Below, one piece after another: positions 22,386-31,665 of a DNA stretch of 64,000 nucleotides. The DNA is from a virus. The first letter of the stretch is position 1; each line of letters begins with the position of its first letter. The translations under genes were made by a program, and so were the position numbers. Below the pieces are notes generated by a model. It did not search any database. It had not been told where the DNA came from and saw only the letters and a list, made by a program, of their open reading frames with translations. The stretch lies in IMG/VR virus record IMGVR_UViG_3300031576_000004, positions 1 to 64,000 of that record, one strand, 5' to 3'.

Positions 22386-22856
22386 CTAGGGCTTGCGGTA
22401 AGGGGAAACTGCGCGAACGTGGAGACGGCCGGTTGGGTCGACAGGGAGCTCGACGAATCCGACAACAACCTCGCCGGACGCAGCTGCAATCAGCTTGCCG
22501 GTCTTAGCGGTAAGCTCTGTGAACTGAGCTGGGGTTCCGGTTACGCCGACAGATGCCTTAACAGCGAAGCGATACATTCCCTCAAGACCAACCACACCAC
22601 CGGTTCCGATGATGGAGCCAGTTACGCCGCCGAAGTTGTCGTTCTGGACGTCAGAAACCGAGGGATTGGTGGAGTCCTCGAAGTTGAGGAACATCATTCC
22701 GTTCGGGGTAGCGCCAGTAAGAACAGCCTTACCCGTCGCATCAATGGTGAACCACTCACCTTCTTTGATGGTCGAGCCGACAGCCAGTGGATACCGAACC
22801 CTGGTCAGAGACTCAAGATTCGGCTTCTTCAGTTCTACATTCCTAAGTGTACCCAT
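22386..22856 (-). CDS. Head decoration-like protein
   Basis: 156 residues directly upstream of the capsid gene, with AAGGAGG before the start. It is beta-rich with small residues (EGEWFTIDATGKAVL, GLEGMYRFAVKASVG, KLIAAASGEVVVGFVEL), as in capsid decoration or stabilisation proteins that sit on the shell. Assignment by position and composition. Confidence 0.65.
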   Translation of the reverse strand: MGTLRNVELKKPNLESLTRVRYPLAVGSTIKEGEWFTIDATGKAVLTGATPNGMMFLNFEDSTNPSVSDVQNDNFGGVTGSIIGTGGVVGLEGMYRFAVKASVGVTGTPAQFTELTAKTGKLIAAASGEVVVGFVELPVDPTGRLHVRAVSPYRKP

Positions 22857-22902
22857 TTCTTTAAAACCTCCTTTTTATTTAGTAACCTAGCCTAAAAGTG
22901 AA

Positions 22903-23739
22903 CTATCCCACCATTCCCATGAGATAGTCAGTCAAAGGATCTGCAGTATGCGTCTCCACGGACCTTTCAGACAGATGGCCGAGGTCTGATGCCTTTGCCG
23001 CCTTCGTGAAGGCCATGGCTTCTTTTGTGATCTGCAAGTCCCCTCGGAGCAACTCCTCTATCTTGATAGACAGATCGGTTGGATCCAATTCGCCATCCTG
23101 GATCATCTGGACAGCGAGTTTAGTCGCTTGAGCTTCCTTGGTCAAAGATTCAACCTGAGACTTAAGCGATTTATTATCGCTCTCCAATGACCGGATTGCG
23201 CTGGCCGTCTTCCTCAAAAGATCAGGATTAATCATCCGTCCTCCTGTCTTGACCCCTGGCTGTTTGCTTGGACCCAGCTTTGAGCTGATGTACATAGCTC
23301 CCGCCAAAGGCATCACAATCGGTTGAGCCTTCGCAATCGGTGCCGTTGCTCTGAAGGTTTCGTGCTTCAGAACCTCTTGACCACCAAGCCCGCGCAATAG
23401 GCCTGGTTTTATATCCATCCCCTTGAACTCCTCTGTATGTCGGAATAGTTTTCCGACGAGAGGAATCTTGCCTAATTGCTGTCCGGCAGCAACGTCGGCC
23501 TTTATCAGGGGACTCCCGTAATGATCCCAAATGGCATTCTCCATCTGAGTTCGCCGGCTCGGATGGATAGCTCCAACTCGGGATAATACTGAAACAATCG
23601 GCTTTACCAAAACGTCGTGTATCGATGATCCAGTTCCTTCCGCTTGAAATTTTTGTTTGCGAAGATTCCATATCTGTTCTTCTAACTTCTTCTCTCCACG
23701 GGCTTTCAGAAATCTTCCTAGTAAGGCCGTCTTGTTCAT
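22903..23739 (-). CDS. Helical virion-module protein
   Basis: 278 residues. Basic, helical N-terminus; a short hydrophobic patch near residue 145 (IVMPLAGAMYISS); then KTASAIRSLESDNKSLKSQV, a clear coiled coil at about 175-205, and a helical acidic C-terminus. Contains the recurring K-x-A-S tetrapeptide. Function unknown; located in the head gene block. Confidence 0.7.
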   Translation of the reverse strand: MNKTALLGRFLKARGEKKLEEQIWNLRKQKFQAEGTGSSIHDVLVKPIVSVLSRVGAIHPSRRTQMENAIWDHYGSPLIKADVAAGQQLGKIPLVGKLFRHTEEFKGMDIKPGLLRGLGGQEVLKHETFRATAPIAKAQPIVMPLAGAMYISSKLGPSKQPGVKTGGRMINPDLLRKTASAIRSLESDNKSLKSQVESLTKEAQATKLAVQMIQDGELDPTDLSIKIEELLRGDLQITKEAMAFTKAAKASDLGHLSERSVETHTADPLTDYLMGMVG

Positions 23740-23776
23740 ATATTATCCGACTTATCACATTATGTCTAGATTATTA

Positions 23777-24838
23777 TTATTCTTTTAGCTTAGATCCTAC
23801 ATACCCAGAGCCAATGCCGGCCGCGCCAGCCCCAACAGCAGAGACTGTGCCGCGATGCCTCTCTAGAAAGCGAGCCCAATTGCCCTTCGTTGCTGGTGTA
23901 GATTTGTCTACTCCAGGCGTTCCAATTACCTTTTCTATACGACCAGGAAAACTCTTGCGATATGTCTTCATGGCAATTGTTTCGCGTCGCTTTCCAGCAG
24001 CCGCCGTAGCCCGTTCAGATCTAACTCTATGAGTTACCTTGGCCCTAAACTGGGCAACATCTTTGGCCTTAGCCGCTGCCGAAGCCGCCTCAGACTTTGA
24101 AGGAATTCCCTTTAGACCGCTAACGAACTCGCCAGGAGTAGACTTGAGCCCTGCTCCAACACTTTTCCCAACGCTCTTAAATGAGGATCCAATGGCCCTA
24201 ACGGTCTTCCCTGCAGCCCTAGCAACTCCTGAAGTCTTGATAAATCTCTGGGCAAGAGACGCATTTTTCTCATTCTTATCCTTCTTGCGTCCAAGAAGCA
24301 TCCCAGCGCCAAGTCCAGCAGCTCCAATGGCAAGAGGAACCTTATGCTTGCTTATAAATCCAGGCTCTTCTGCTGCAACGGCAGGCGTCTTTGGTGTGAC
24401 TAGGCCAGCATGCCCAGTGCCCTTTGCTCGAGTAATAATGCGTGCCTCGCGCTCTGAAGCCTTCATGGCCTTAATAGATTCCTTAATCGCGGCTGGGCGG
24501 CTCTGGAGCCATCCTCTTGCTGTTCCAACGGCCTTGCCAATGCCAGCAAGCCCACCATTCTTCTCAAGCATTTCAAGAGAGTCAATAATAACAGCGACTT
24601 TAGCCAGCTTCATTATCTGGTCATGCCGATGATCTGATGCTTTCTTTTCAAAAGCAGCTGTCTCTCTAGCGCTAGATGTTGCCTCAACCTCAAGGCTAGA
24701 AGCCAACTTCTCTAGCTCAGATGCTACATCAGAAGCGCTCTCTGTTGACCTAGTGGCCGAAATAGACGCAACTTTCGTCATGGGACGATTCTTTGCGTCT
24801 GCAAGAGCGGCTTCTACAATGCGATCAATTTCATTCAT
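23777..24838 (-). CDS. Ala/Lys-rich virion-module protein
   Basis: 353 residues. The N-terminal third has repeated K-V-A-S, ELEKLAS and EKKAS peptides; residues 90-350 are rich in Ala, Gly and Lys with two hydrophobic segments (VPLAIGAAGLGAGMLLG near 180 and a Gly-rich one at the C-terminus). Possibly an internal or scaffold-type head protein; this is inference from composition and place. Confidence 0.68.
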   Translation of the reverse strand: MNEIDRIVEAALADAKNRPMTKVASISATRSTESASDVASELEKLASSLEVEATSSARETAAFEKKASDHRHDQIMKLAKVAVIIDSLEMLEKNGGLAGIGKAVGTARGWLQSRPAAIKESIKAMKASEREARIITRAKGTGHAGLVTPKTPAVAAEEPGFISKHKVPLAIGAAGLGAGMLLGRKKDKNEKNASLAQRFIKTSGVARAAGKTVRAIGSSFKSVGKSVGAGLKSTPGEFVSGLKGIPSKSEAASAAAKAKDVAQFRAKVTHRVRSERATAAAGKRRETIAMKTYRKSFPGRIEKVIGTPGVDKSTPATKGNWARFLERHRGTVSAVGAGAAGIGSGYVGSKLKE

Positions 24839-25257
24839 GGCTGTGTCCTTTTAATAGAAGGCTTCTTGGTCGCATATGTAACGATGCTCTTTAACTTCCT
24901 ATTCTGATCAGAAAGAGCTAGATTCGAAGTGGATAGCTGCCTTAACGCCTGGTGCTGATCTTGCATTACCTGACGGCTTCTTTCAATGGCTGGCTCATAG
25001 CCCTTCTGGGTCATTGTTCTAGCCGCAAGGAACGCCGCTGGGATCGCCGCGAAAGCAATGTTCCTGTGCAGTTTTGACTGAGCCAACTCTTTAATCTGTT
25101 TTTCCACAAGATCCTTATGAAGAAAGTGCCTGCCTAGAGACGCTCCTCCTAATGCTGAGGCTCCACCTATAGCAACAGGAATAGCGGCCTTTGCTGCCAT
25201 CGCTTTTGCAAAGGCTGCTATCGCTGCGAGCGTCATTGGTTCTGCTATCTTCCTCAC
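24835..25257 (-). CDS. Membrane-like protein with C-terminal coiled coil
   Basis: 140 residues. Ala/Gly-rich hydrophobic segment at about residues 10-45, a second at about 68-80, then a polar coiled coil (QALRQLSTSNLALSDQNRKL). Overlaps the next gene by 4 bases. A stem-loop lies between its start and the preceding gene. Confidence 0.68.
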   Translation of the reverse strand: MRKIAEPMTLAAIAAFAKAMAAKAAIPVAIGGASALGGASLGRHFLHKDLVEKQIKELAQSKLHRNIAFAAIPAAFLAARTMTQKGYEPAIERSRQVMQDQHQALRQLSTSNLALSDQNRKLKSIVTYATKKPSIKRTQP

Positions 25258-25281
25258 TTATTCATATTCCTCAGGGCCTGG

Positions 25282-25309
25282 GCTGGGAGGGTTTTTAGGC
25301 CCTCCCAGC
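25282..25309 (-). promoter_or_regulatory. Intergenic hairpin in the head gene block
   Basis: GCTGGGAGGG pairs perfectly with CCCTCCCAGC (10 bp, 8-base loop). On the minus strand the stem is followed by CCAGGCCC, not by T, so a full intrinsic terminator is unlikely; transcript processing or partial attenuation between 25334 and 25257 is more likely. Confidence 0.5.
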
Positions 25310-25333
25310 TTGTCAGGCTATGTAAATATGTAG

Positions 25334-25897
25334 TTAATCCTTCTTCCGACGTCCGGCCATGTAACCAGCCAGCCCGCCAGCGGCAGCTCCGGCAGCGCCG
25401 GCAACTCCCTTACCCTTGTGCTTCTTAGCGAACGCCATAGCTGTGGCACCCTTCTTGGAAGCCTTGCGCTTCATCTTGGACATCCAGGCGGAGACGGCTC
25501 CGGCCTTGCCCTTGCCCTTAGCAGCGTCCTTCTCCATATCAATGCTGGAGAGCTCCGAATCGAAAGCGCGGGCCATGATGCGGCCAGCGGCCTCCCACTC
25601 CGTAGCGGCTTCCTCAGAGGCTTCCTTCTTAACTTCACCAGCCTCGTTGGTCTCCTCGGTCTCGTCAGCATCCGTCTCATCAACAAGCTCAGCCGCAGCG
25701 GCTAGCTTGTCTGCACCTGTTGCGTACTCCAGGCCCTCGGCCTCAAGAGCATCAACGGCGTGGCCCAGCTTCTCGCATTCCTCTTCCGAAAGATCGGAGA
25801 GGATCGACTCGATCTGCTTGGCCTCGGCGGTCTTTTCCTGCTCGGAAGCAGGAGCAGCCTCGCCAAAGGTCTGCTTGTAGTAATCAGCAAGACTCAT
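25334..25897 (-). CDS. Acidic/basic head-block protein, possible scaffold
   Basis: 187 residues. Residues 1-110 are very acidic and Ala-rich with peptides QEKTAEAK and VKKEASEEA; then GRIMARAFDSELSS, shared in form with the next gene; then a strongly basic Lys/Gly/Ala tail ending in a Gly-zipper (GVAGAAGAAAGGLAGYMAG). Such charge segregation is common in scaffold or internal head proteins (inference). Confidence 0.7.
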   Translation of the reverse strand: MSLADYYKQTFGEAAPASEQEKTAEAKQIESILSDLSEEECEKLGHAVDALEAEGLEYATGADKLAAAAELVDETDADETEETNEAGEVKKEASEEAATEWEAAGRIMARAFDSELSSIDMEKDAAKGKGKAGAVSAWMSKMKRKASKKGATAMAFAKKHKGKGVAGAAGAAAGGLAGYMAGRRKKD

Positions 25898-25929
25898 TTA
25901 TAGATCCTCCTTTTCTACTTTGTTCAAAA

Positions 25930-26466
25930 CTAGCCGTTGTGCGGGACTTCCGCAACCTGCTGACGGACGGGACGAGCGGCGTCGATGATCTTGCGAACCA
26001 TCTTCACAGCGTCTTCCTTCGCCGTTGGCGAGGCCGGAGTGTGCAGGGCCTCAACGCTGGACTTGATCTTGCTCAGAACGGTAGAACCATCCTGAGGGGT
26101 ACGAGCCAGAGCCTGCTGCGCGACAGGGTTTCCCCCACCGTTGGCGATTGTGCGAGATCCGATGTTGGATGTCTCGCTGTTCATGCTGCCAGTGAGCCCT
26201 ACCTCACCATCGGCAGCCAACTTTGACAGCTCGTCATGGAAACCACGAGCCATCAGACGCCCATAAGCCATCGCTTCGGCAGCCGTCTTTTCTGTCTCGG
26301 CATCCTCTGCGATCTTCTCGAGCTGATCCACCTCTTCTGAGCTTAGCTGAGCAGCAACCTTGGCAATAACGGCATCCTCGTCAGAGACGGGAGCGCTAGC
26401 AGCCGCGGTCTTTGTCTGCCCCTCTTCGCCCAGGAGGCTTGATAGAATATCCTCCATGGAAGGCAT
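25930..26466 (-). CDS. Acidic head-block protein with GFHDELSKLA motif
   Basis: 178 residues, acidic helical N-terminus with TKTAAAS, IAKVAAQL, LEKIAED and EKTAAEA peptides, then YGRLMARGFHDELSKLA at about residues 69-85. The second half is polar. The RxMARxFxxEL stretch parallels the protein encoded at 25334, so the two are probably distant paralogues. Just downstream of the protease gene, where scaffold genes often lie. Confidence 0.7.
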   Translation of the reverse strand: MPSMEDILSSLLGEEGQTKTAAASAPVSDEDAVIAKVAAQLSSEEVDQLEKIAEDAETEKTAAEAMAYGRLMARGFHDELSKLAADGEVGLTGSMNSETSNIGSRTIANGGGNPVAQQALARTPQDGSTVLSKIKSSVEALHTPASPTAKEDAVKMVRKIIDAARPVRQQVAEVPHNG

Positions 26467-28334
26467 TAGTTCTCCTCCTTCTTCGTTTGCTTAGCCTGTA
26501 AACCTCGATACGCCTTGTAGAGACCGTACCCTATTGCCATATCTATCGCCGTTCCAGGCAATGCGTGCGGCCCGAAGGGCCTGCCTGCGAGCGTGAATAT
26601 TCCGGCATCCGTAATTGCCTTTGGAACGCTGCTCAGCTTGACATTGGCCTTCTTGGCCAACATGCCAGGTAGTTTAGCCCCAAGATAAGCGCCACCGATT
26701 CCGGTAACGCCTGGATGATTAGCGACGAATCGCTGCCATCCCTTGAGCTTTTTCCCTTTAGCATGCTCTTGCTGGTAATGCGCCCCGACAACATACGGAA
26801 CCGCTAACCCACCGATTGCACCGGTTAGGGGATTCTTTAGCGGGTTTAGGCTGGCTTCTTTCGCTTCCGAGTTTTGAGTTTCCATCATGTGTTGCCCGAG
26901 TGTGATAGCTCCTGCGCCAGCACCTAGCGCCATTGCCATTAACTCAGGATGTTCGCCGATGGCTCTCTCAATGGTCTCTACTGGAAGCTTGCCAACATGC
27001 ATTCTGTACAACGCATAGAGTGCGGCAAGAATAGCCGCCCTCGGGACATTCTTGTTGAAGGGACTAGCGCCAAGAACGTTCGTGCTATTCGATGGTTCCG
27101 CAATTTCTGAGTCGAAACTCAGGGCTTTGGTATTCTTGTTCTTCAGAGTGGCGAGCTCCGAAGAAGACATACCAGAGTATTTGCGGGCACGCTTCATCAT
27201 GAACGGGCGGAGGCCGGACCTCTCATCCGCATGCTTACGCATGACCATCACAATAGGACCCCGAACTTTCTCAGGTCCAATCTTCATCCCGCCAAGATCA
27301 CTCATATCATCACCTCGGGACGTCTTGAGGATGACAATCTTCGTGAACTCACGGGGCTTCAACACCATGCCCATATGCGCCAAAGTACTCATTAGATCGG
27401 TAACTGGATAGGTGCTCACACGATCCAGATCGCATGAAGGATAGTCCTGTTCAAGAGCAGTCAAAGCTGGAAGTCCGGTCTGCATAAATGCCCTTGCAGT
27501 TTCGGGCTCCAGAGACTCCTTGTGGACCGTCCCTTCCACCTTTGCAGGAACTTCCTTGTCAATGTCTGCCGACTTCTCCTCGGACGATTGCTTCATTGAA
27601 GCAACCTTTGCGTGCCCAAAGATCTCAATCGGCTTCGTTTTGACATTGGAAGCGACCTGAACAGTGGCTACCTTCGCAAGCACCTTAGCCGTTTTATCGG
27701 CCCCGATCGTAACGTGACTTATGTCAAAAAATCTGGGGCGAGTGTTTATCGCATACACCTTCCTTCCGTCTGGGTAAACATGATTCATCATCTCCTTTAA
27801 ATGTGTGCAGTATTCAGATGTATTCTTTGCCCTGTTCTGACAGATAGAGCAAATATCGAAGGGCACCCTGGTTCCCATAGAGACGTCAGGATGCTCTCCG
27901 CGCTCGATTCTGGCGACAAGGTCAGAGGCTCTGTCCCTACTGATGAAATAGATCAGTTCAACGCGCTTCATCAGATCGTTCCATGTAGCCTTAAGAACAC
28001 GTTCACCAATGGACGCCTTAGGATCCTTGTTCTGGTGGTGCTGGTATGGGTAGGCGTACATTTCGAATGTCTTATAGCCGAACTCTGCGGTCTCATTCCT
28101 AAGTCCAGCCTCTATAAAGAAGTCTCCATTCGCGTTGGATCCCCAATACTCTCCAGCGCCAAGCCCGTTTACATGGACATAGATCCCATCATACCTAGGC
28201 TTGATGTGCCTAATAATCTCAAGCGTCTCCTCTGGAAATGCCGAGGCTGTTTTTTCAAACACGCTCGGATTCAGAAGCTCAATAGATGGGCTTCCGTCAT
28301 TCCATATTCCAGGGATCTGAATAAGCTTGAGCAT
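26466..28334 (-). CDS. Prohead-protease-like protein with long C-terminal extension
   Basis: 622 residues. Residues 40-185 have features of caudoviral prohead serine proteases: an early GLGAGEYWGSNANGDFF segment, YPYQHHQNKDPKASIGERVL (candidate catalytic His about 98-99), and a strand DVSMGTRVPF (candidate Ser about 151) followed by a CSIC...C-x-H zinc-like site. Residues 420-620 hold several hydrophobic Gly/Ala-rich segments. It would trim capsid and scaffold proteins during head maturation. It contains its own EKTAS, AKVAS and EKSAD peptides. Confidence 0.72.
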   Translation of the reverse strand: MLKLIQIPGIWNDGSPSIELLNPSVFEKTASAFPEETLEIIRHIKPRYDGIYVHVNGLGAGEYWGSNANGDFFIEAGLRNETAEFGYKTFEMYAYPYQHHQNKDPKASIGERVLKATWNDLMKRVELIYFISRDRASDLVARIERGEHPDVSMGTRVPFDICSICQNRAKNTSEYCTHLKEMMNHVYPDGRKVYAINTRPRFFDISHVTIGADKTAKVLAKVATVQVASNVKTKPIEIFGHAKVASMKQSSEEKSADIDKEVPAKVEGTVHKESLEPETARAFMQTGLPALTALEQDYPSCDLDRVSTYPVTDLMSTLAHMGMVLKPREFTKIVILKTSRGDDMSDLGGMKIGPEKVRGPIVMVMRKHADERSGLRPFMMKRARKYSGMSSSELATLKNKNTKALSFDSEIAEPSNSTNVLGASPFNKNVPRAAILAALYALYRMHVGKLPVETIERAIGEHPELMAMALGAGAGAITLGQHMMETQNSEAKEASLNPLKNPLTGAIGGLAVPYVVGAHYQQEHAKGKKLKGWQRFVANHPGVTGIGGAYLGAKLPGMLAKKANVKLSSVPKAITDAGIFTLAGRPFGPHALPGTAIDMAIGYGLYKAYRGLQAKQTKKEEN

Positions 28335-29702
28335 TTAGTCAGTGAGTTTATTAACAGCGTGTCCAGCTCCATATGCGGCGAGTCCAGCGCCACCAATCCC
28401 AGCCGCAGTGGCTACAGGATGTGCTTTGGCAAATCTTCCAGCAAGATTCGCTGTTCCCTTAAGTTTTCCTGTGATTCCAGCCCTGCCACCCCATAGTTTC
28501 CCAAGCTGAGAGACTCCAGTTCCAATCGCTGACCCAAGACCGCCGGCCTCCTTATCCATAAGCCTCTGAGCAAGATTGTCACGAGTCTTGTCAGAGGCTT
28601 GTTTAGCTTCAAATCTCGCCTGATTTTTTCTTATTGCTCTGCCAATCCTAGAGCCGACGTACCCAAGACCAGCGCCTGCGGCAGCGCCACCAACGGTTGC
28701 GCCAAGAGCCTTGCCGCCTTTTAAGCCTTTAAGCTTACCAAGATGGTGCCCAATAAAACCACCCGCTCCACCACCGAGAACGGTCTGGACACCAGGTCGG
28801 CTTACTTCAGCGTTGTAATGACCAATTCCTTCTGCCAGACCTCCGGTCTTCTTCATTACTTTGGCGTGCAGTTTCTTCTTGTGGGTCGGAAGTGGCAAAT
28901 CGCCAGGCTCATCATTAGATGTTACTGGAGTCTCAGGAATGCCGGCAGCCAATTTGGAAAACAATTCAGCCTTCTTTGTCATTTTAATCTTTCTCCCTGT
29001 TCCCATTTGTGGGGCAGCACCTGTGGATCCACCGTAACCCATCATCATATTAGCGCATTTATGTAACTTCTCCATAACTTTCTTTCTGCCTGTACCGTAA
29101 GAGGTTGCGCTCCCAACATAAGTCGCGGCAGCGGTCTTAATCTTGAATTTATCACCAAGCTTTGTTTTTGCTTTCACGACCTTCCCAAGAGCCTGTAATC
29201 TTCCTGTGCCGTTTTCTCCGTCATCGAATTCGGCTTTCTTTTCCGAATCCTCGAGCTTCTGAAGGCGCTTCGCATTCTCGCGGATCTTGTTAATCGCCTT
29301 TTGTTCTTTGGCATGATGCTCAGGAGTTTCCTCGATCTCGGATTTCTCAGATGCTAGTTTCTTTGTTAGGCTCTTTATTCCGCTCGCTGCACCAGCAATA
29401 TTGGCTACCCTGGATATAACAGGAAGTGCTCTTGCTGCAGCAAGGCCAGCGCCGGCAATAAGTGGGGCAATTGCGGTCTTTTCTGAAGCCAACTTCTCTG
29501 GTCCATCTGATGGCTGTCCACGCCGGACATATCCCTCATTTGTAGGGGAATCTGTTGCTTCTGCGTGGTTATTAAACTGATGTTCGAAGATCCCATAAAC
29601 ACACGCATTGCACGGCGCGCTCTCTGCCGGAGCTGCACTATGCACGCATGTCTTACAGGCAAATGCGGTATCGGTAGCTTGCTTTTTCATTAGCCTCTCC
29701 AT
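28335..29702 (-). CDS. Large Gly-rich virion-module protein with Cys pair N-terminus
   Basis: 455 residues. CKTC and CNAC near residues 17-36 form a possible zinc site. Next comes a hydrophobic, Ala-rich segment (about 75-105), a charged central region with SKLAAGIPE, and a C-terminal half dominated by Gly-zipper segments (GGGAGGFIGHHLG, GAAAGAGLGYVGS, AAGIGGAGLAAYGAG). ATG 29702 follows AGGAG; ATG 29690 is an alternative. Unknown role. Confidence 0.68.
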   Translation of the reverse strand: MERLMKKQATDTAFACKTCVHSAAPAESAPCNACVYGIFEHQFNNHAEATDSPTNEGYVRRGQPSDGPEKLASEKTAIAPLIAGAGLAAARALPVISRVANIAGAASGIKSLTKKLASEKSEIEETPEHHAKEQKAINKIRENAKRLQKLEDSEKKAEFDDGENGTGRLQALGKVVKAKTKLGDKFKIKTAAATYVGSATSYGTGRKKVMEKLHKCANMMMGYGGSTGAAPQMGTGRKIKMTKKAELFSKLAAGIPETPVTSNDEPGDLPLPTHKKKLHAKVMKKTGGLAEGIGHYNAEVSRPGVQTVLGGGAGGFIGHHLGKLKGLKGGKALGATVGGAAAGAGLGYVGSRIGRAIRKNQARFEAKQASDKTRDNLAQRLMDKEAGGLGSAIGTGVSQLGKLWGGRAGITGKLKGTANLAGRFAKAHPVATAAGIGGAGLAAYGAGHAVNKLTD

Positions 29703-30346
29703 TTAATGTCTCCTGCATCCGCAAGTCTTCCCTTTTGGAAGGCTGTCCTTGGTTGCTGTTTAAATGCTTCTATACCAGAAGACATTCCTCTTGGCATTAG
29801 GCTAGCTGGCTTCGCTGCCTTAGCTGCGAGACCCTTAGCCAGAAGACTCTGTGGGGCTTTTGCTGCAGTAGCAGCCCCGCCAAGCCTTCCAGCAAGTCTC
29901 TTAGCTAAATCAAATAGACCGGCTTCTTTATCTAGGCCAACAAGTTCATCAGTAAATCCAACTAGACATTCCTTGTACATGTCATACGGAAGCGTGGCCT
30001 CATATGGGCCATCAGGAATAATGAGTTCTTCGCCGTCAGCTGTACCAGCAACTGCATCGTCAATACTGTCGTATTGCGTGATCTCAGAGTCTTCGTCTGG
30101 CTCGATAGATGCCAACTTCAAAAGAAGCGTGTCACGAGCGGATGCTTGCTTCTTTGTGGTGTACTTCACAATGTCAGCAAGCTTCCTTCTTCCGTTCTTG
30201 TTATCCACTCGCTTACCCACCCTTCCTGATCCATATGCTGGGCTTATAGCCCGCTCTGGATTAATAATGTCTGCTACGGGACTAGCGTTATATCCTCTAT
30301 CCTTCCAGTAAGGCCCGCTATTATCAATCGCGTCTTCAACTGACAT
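29690..30346 (-). CDS. Virion-module protein with GFTDELVGL motif
   Basis: 218 residues. Polar N-terminal half with KKQASARDTLLLKLAS near residue 66; acidic middle; then YKECLVGFTDELVGLDKEA at about 128-146 leading into a short Leu/Ala/Gly helix (LFDLAKRLAGRLGGAATAA) and a basic tail. Overlaps both neighbours. Confidence 0.68.
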   Translation of the reverse strand: MSVEDAIDNSGPYWKDRGYNASPVADIINPERAISPAYGSGRVGKRVDNKNGRRKLADIVKYTTKKQASARDTLLLKLASIEPDEDSEITQYDSIDDAVAGTADGEELIIPDGPYEATLPYDMYKECLVGFTDELVGLDKEAGLFDLAKRLAGRLGGAATAAKAPQSLLAKGLAAKAAKPASLMPRGMSSGIEAFKQQPRTAFQKGRLADAGDIKWRG

Positions 30347-30701
30347 CGCTGTTACTGTTCTTGCCTGCTAGATAACCAGCTGGAGCTCCAACTGCAGCTC
30401 CAGCAGCCCCAACCACAAGACTCTTCTTGAGTTTATCTTTGTTAGATGCGCTTGCTGTAGCAGCCTTGTCTTTCATCTCTCTTAAGCCTCTAAGTATTTC
30501 CTTATGAAACCCAGCTTTGACATTAGTGTTCTCATGGAGTTCTGGGTAAAGATGTCCAACCTTAGGATGCTTCTTAAGGCGCATGTGCTCATTAAGAAGC
30601 TTCTTGTATCTCTTTCCGGTGCCTCCGGCGAGCATCTCATAGGCCCTATATGTCTTTATAGCGACCTTCTCAAAAAGATGATCATGTGCCTCAGTCCACA
30701 T
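30336..30701 (-). CDS. Virion-module protein with MWTEAHD leader
   Basis: 121 residues from ATG 30701, placed right after the stop of the preceding gene; 37 codons of open frame upstream are inside that gene. The start MWTEAHDHLFEKVA recurs almost unchanged in the isolated minus-strand gene at 47783. C-terminal hydrophobic Gly/Ala segment (LVVGAAGAAVGAPAGYLAG). Confidence 0.7.
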   Translation of the reverse strand: MWTEAHDHLFEKVAIKTYRAYEMLAGGTGKRYKKLLNEHMRLKKHPKVGHLYPELHENTNVKAGFHKEILRGLREMKDKAATASASNKDKLKKSLVVGAAGAAVGAPAGYLAGKNSNSDVS

Positions 30702-30705
30702 TGAG

Positions 30706-31359
30706 CTAGTACTTTCCGCTAAGCGCCTGCCCGATGCTGCCGATGGCCCGACTTGGATCCATCGCTCCGCCATAACCGACCTGTCCCTGATTGATGTCTT
30801 TTTGCATCGCAATTAGATCCTTAACTGTCTGATGATCAACCTCGCCCCAGTTCTTCATGCGGCGTAGCAGAGTACCGGCCACCATTGGATTGGCGGCGAT
30901 GTCTGGGGCGTAATCAGTCAGAACATTCCAGTGCTGCTTTACGTTAGGATCTCCCTCAAGCTCTGGATGCGCCTTTATAACAGTATCGAACGAGCTCTTC
31001 ATCTTATTGCGACGAGAAAGCCAGCTAAGGCCAATGGACGCTGGGATCACTGATGCAACACCAAGCTGAGCTATTGCCAAGGCAGCCTTAAGGCTATTTA
31101 TTCCTCTCCCGCCACCCTTTACTACCTTCCCAATAGCGATCTTCTCATATGCCTCAAATGCCTCTGCAATCTTGTTAAACGTAACCTCATCCATCTCGTC
31201 GCCATCTGCAAATTCGCTCTTAACGAATTCACAGAAGGCTTCGCGCCCTTCACCGAGCTTCTCGAGCATGGTCTCCTTAATAGAGGATAGCTTTACCATA
31301 TCCTCTTCTGTAAGAGACCCGCTCTGCCTAAGAGATTCTACGGATGATGGGAATGACAT
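30706..31359 (-). CDS. Helical virion-module protein
   Basis: 217 residues. Helical acidic N-terminus (MLEKLGEGREAFCEFV), EAYEKIAIG at about 70, one hydrophobic segment (ALAIAQLGVASVIPASIGLSWL, about 90-111), then a helical domain containing ELEGDPNVKQHW. Unknown family; likely membrane-interacting at some stage. Confidence 0.7.
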   Translation of the reverse strand: MSFPSSVESLRQSGSLTEEDMVKLSSIKETMLEKLGEGREAFCEFVKSEFADGDEMDEVTFNKIAEAFEAYEKIAIGKVVKGGGRGINSLKAALAIAQLGVASVIPASIGLSWLSRRNKMKSSFDTVIKAHPELEGDPNVKQHWNVLTDYAPDIAANPMVAGTLLRRMKNWGEVDHQTVKDLIAMQKDINQGQVGYGGAMDPSRAIGSIGQALSGKY

Positions 31360-31368
31360 TAATATCTC

Positions 31369-31665
31369 CTAGTATAGATAGTACGGATTCTTAAACTGTT
31401 GAAGTGTCCCAGAGCCCGTCCCAGTGGATGGCTGACGGATTCCCTTAATGCCTTTCCCTGCGGCGCTAATAGCGGATCCGCCGAGATACGCGCTAGTAAG
31501 GCTCCTTCCGAGGCTGAGCTTTCCCTTAGAGTGGGTCATGAACTTCAGGGCCGCACCGCCGGCCTTTCCAGCGCCAGAAGCTATCGCGCCAGGAATGCCC
31601 CATCCAGCTCCGAGCTTAGTTAGCTCGTCTGAAAAGCCTTCCATGACCTTTGGGTTCGGTGTCAT
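31369..31665 (-). CDS. Gly-rich protein with GFSDELTKLG leader
   Basis: 98 residues. MTPNPKVMEGFSDELTKLG is followed by Gly/Ala-rich weakly hydrophobic segments. Stop codon overlaps the next start by one base with the upstream gene. Same architecture as the protein at 16285. Confidence 0.7.
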   Translation of the reverse strand: MTPNPKVMEGFSDELTKLGAGWGIPGAIASGAGKAGGAALKFMTHSKGKLSLGRSLTSAYLGGSAISAAGKGIKGIRQPSTGTGSGTLQQFKNPYYLY

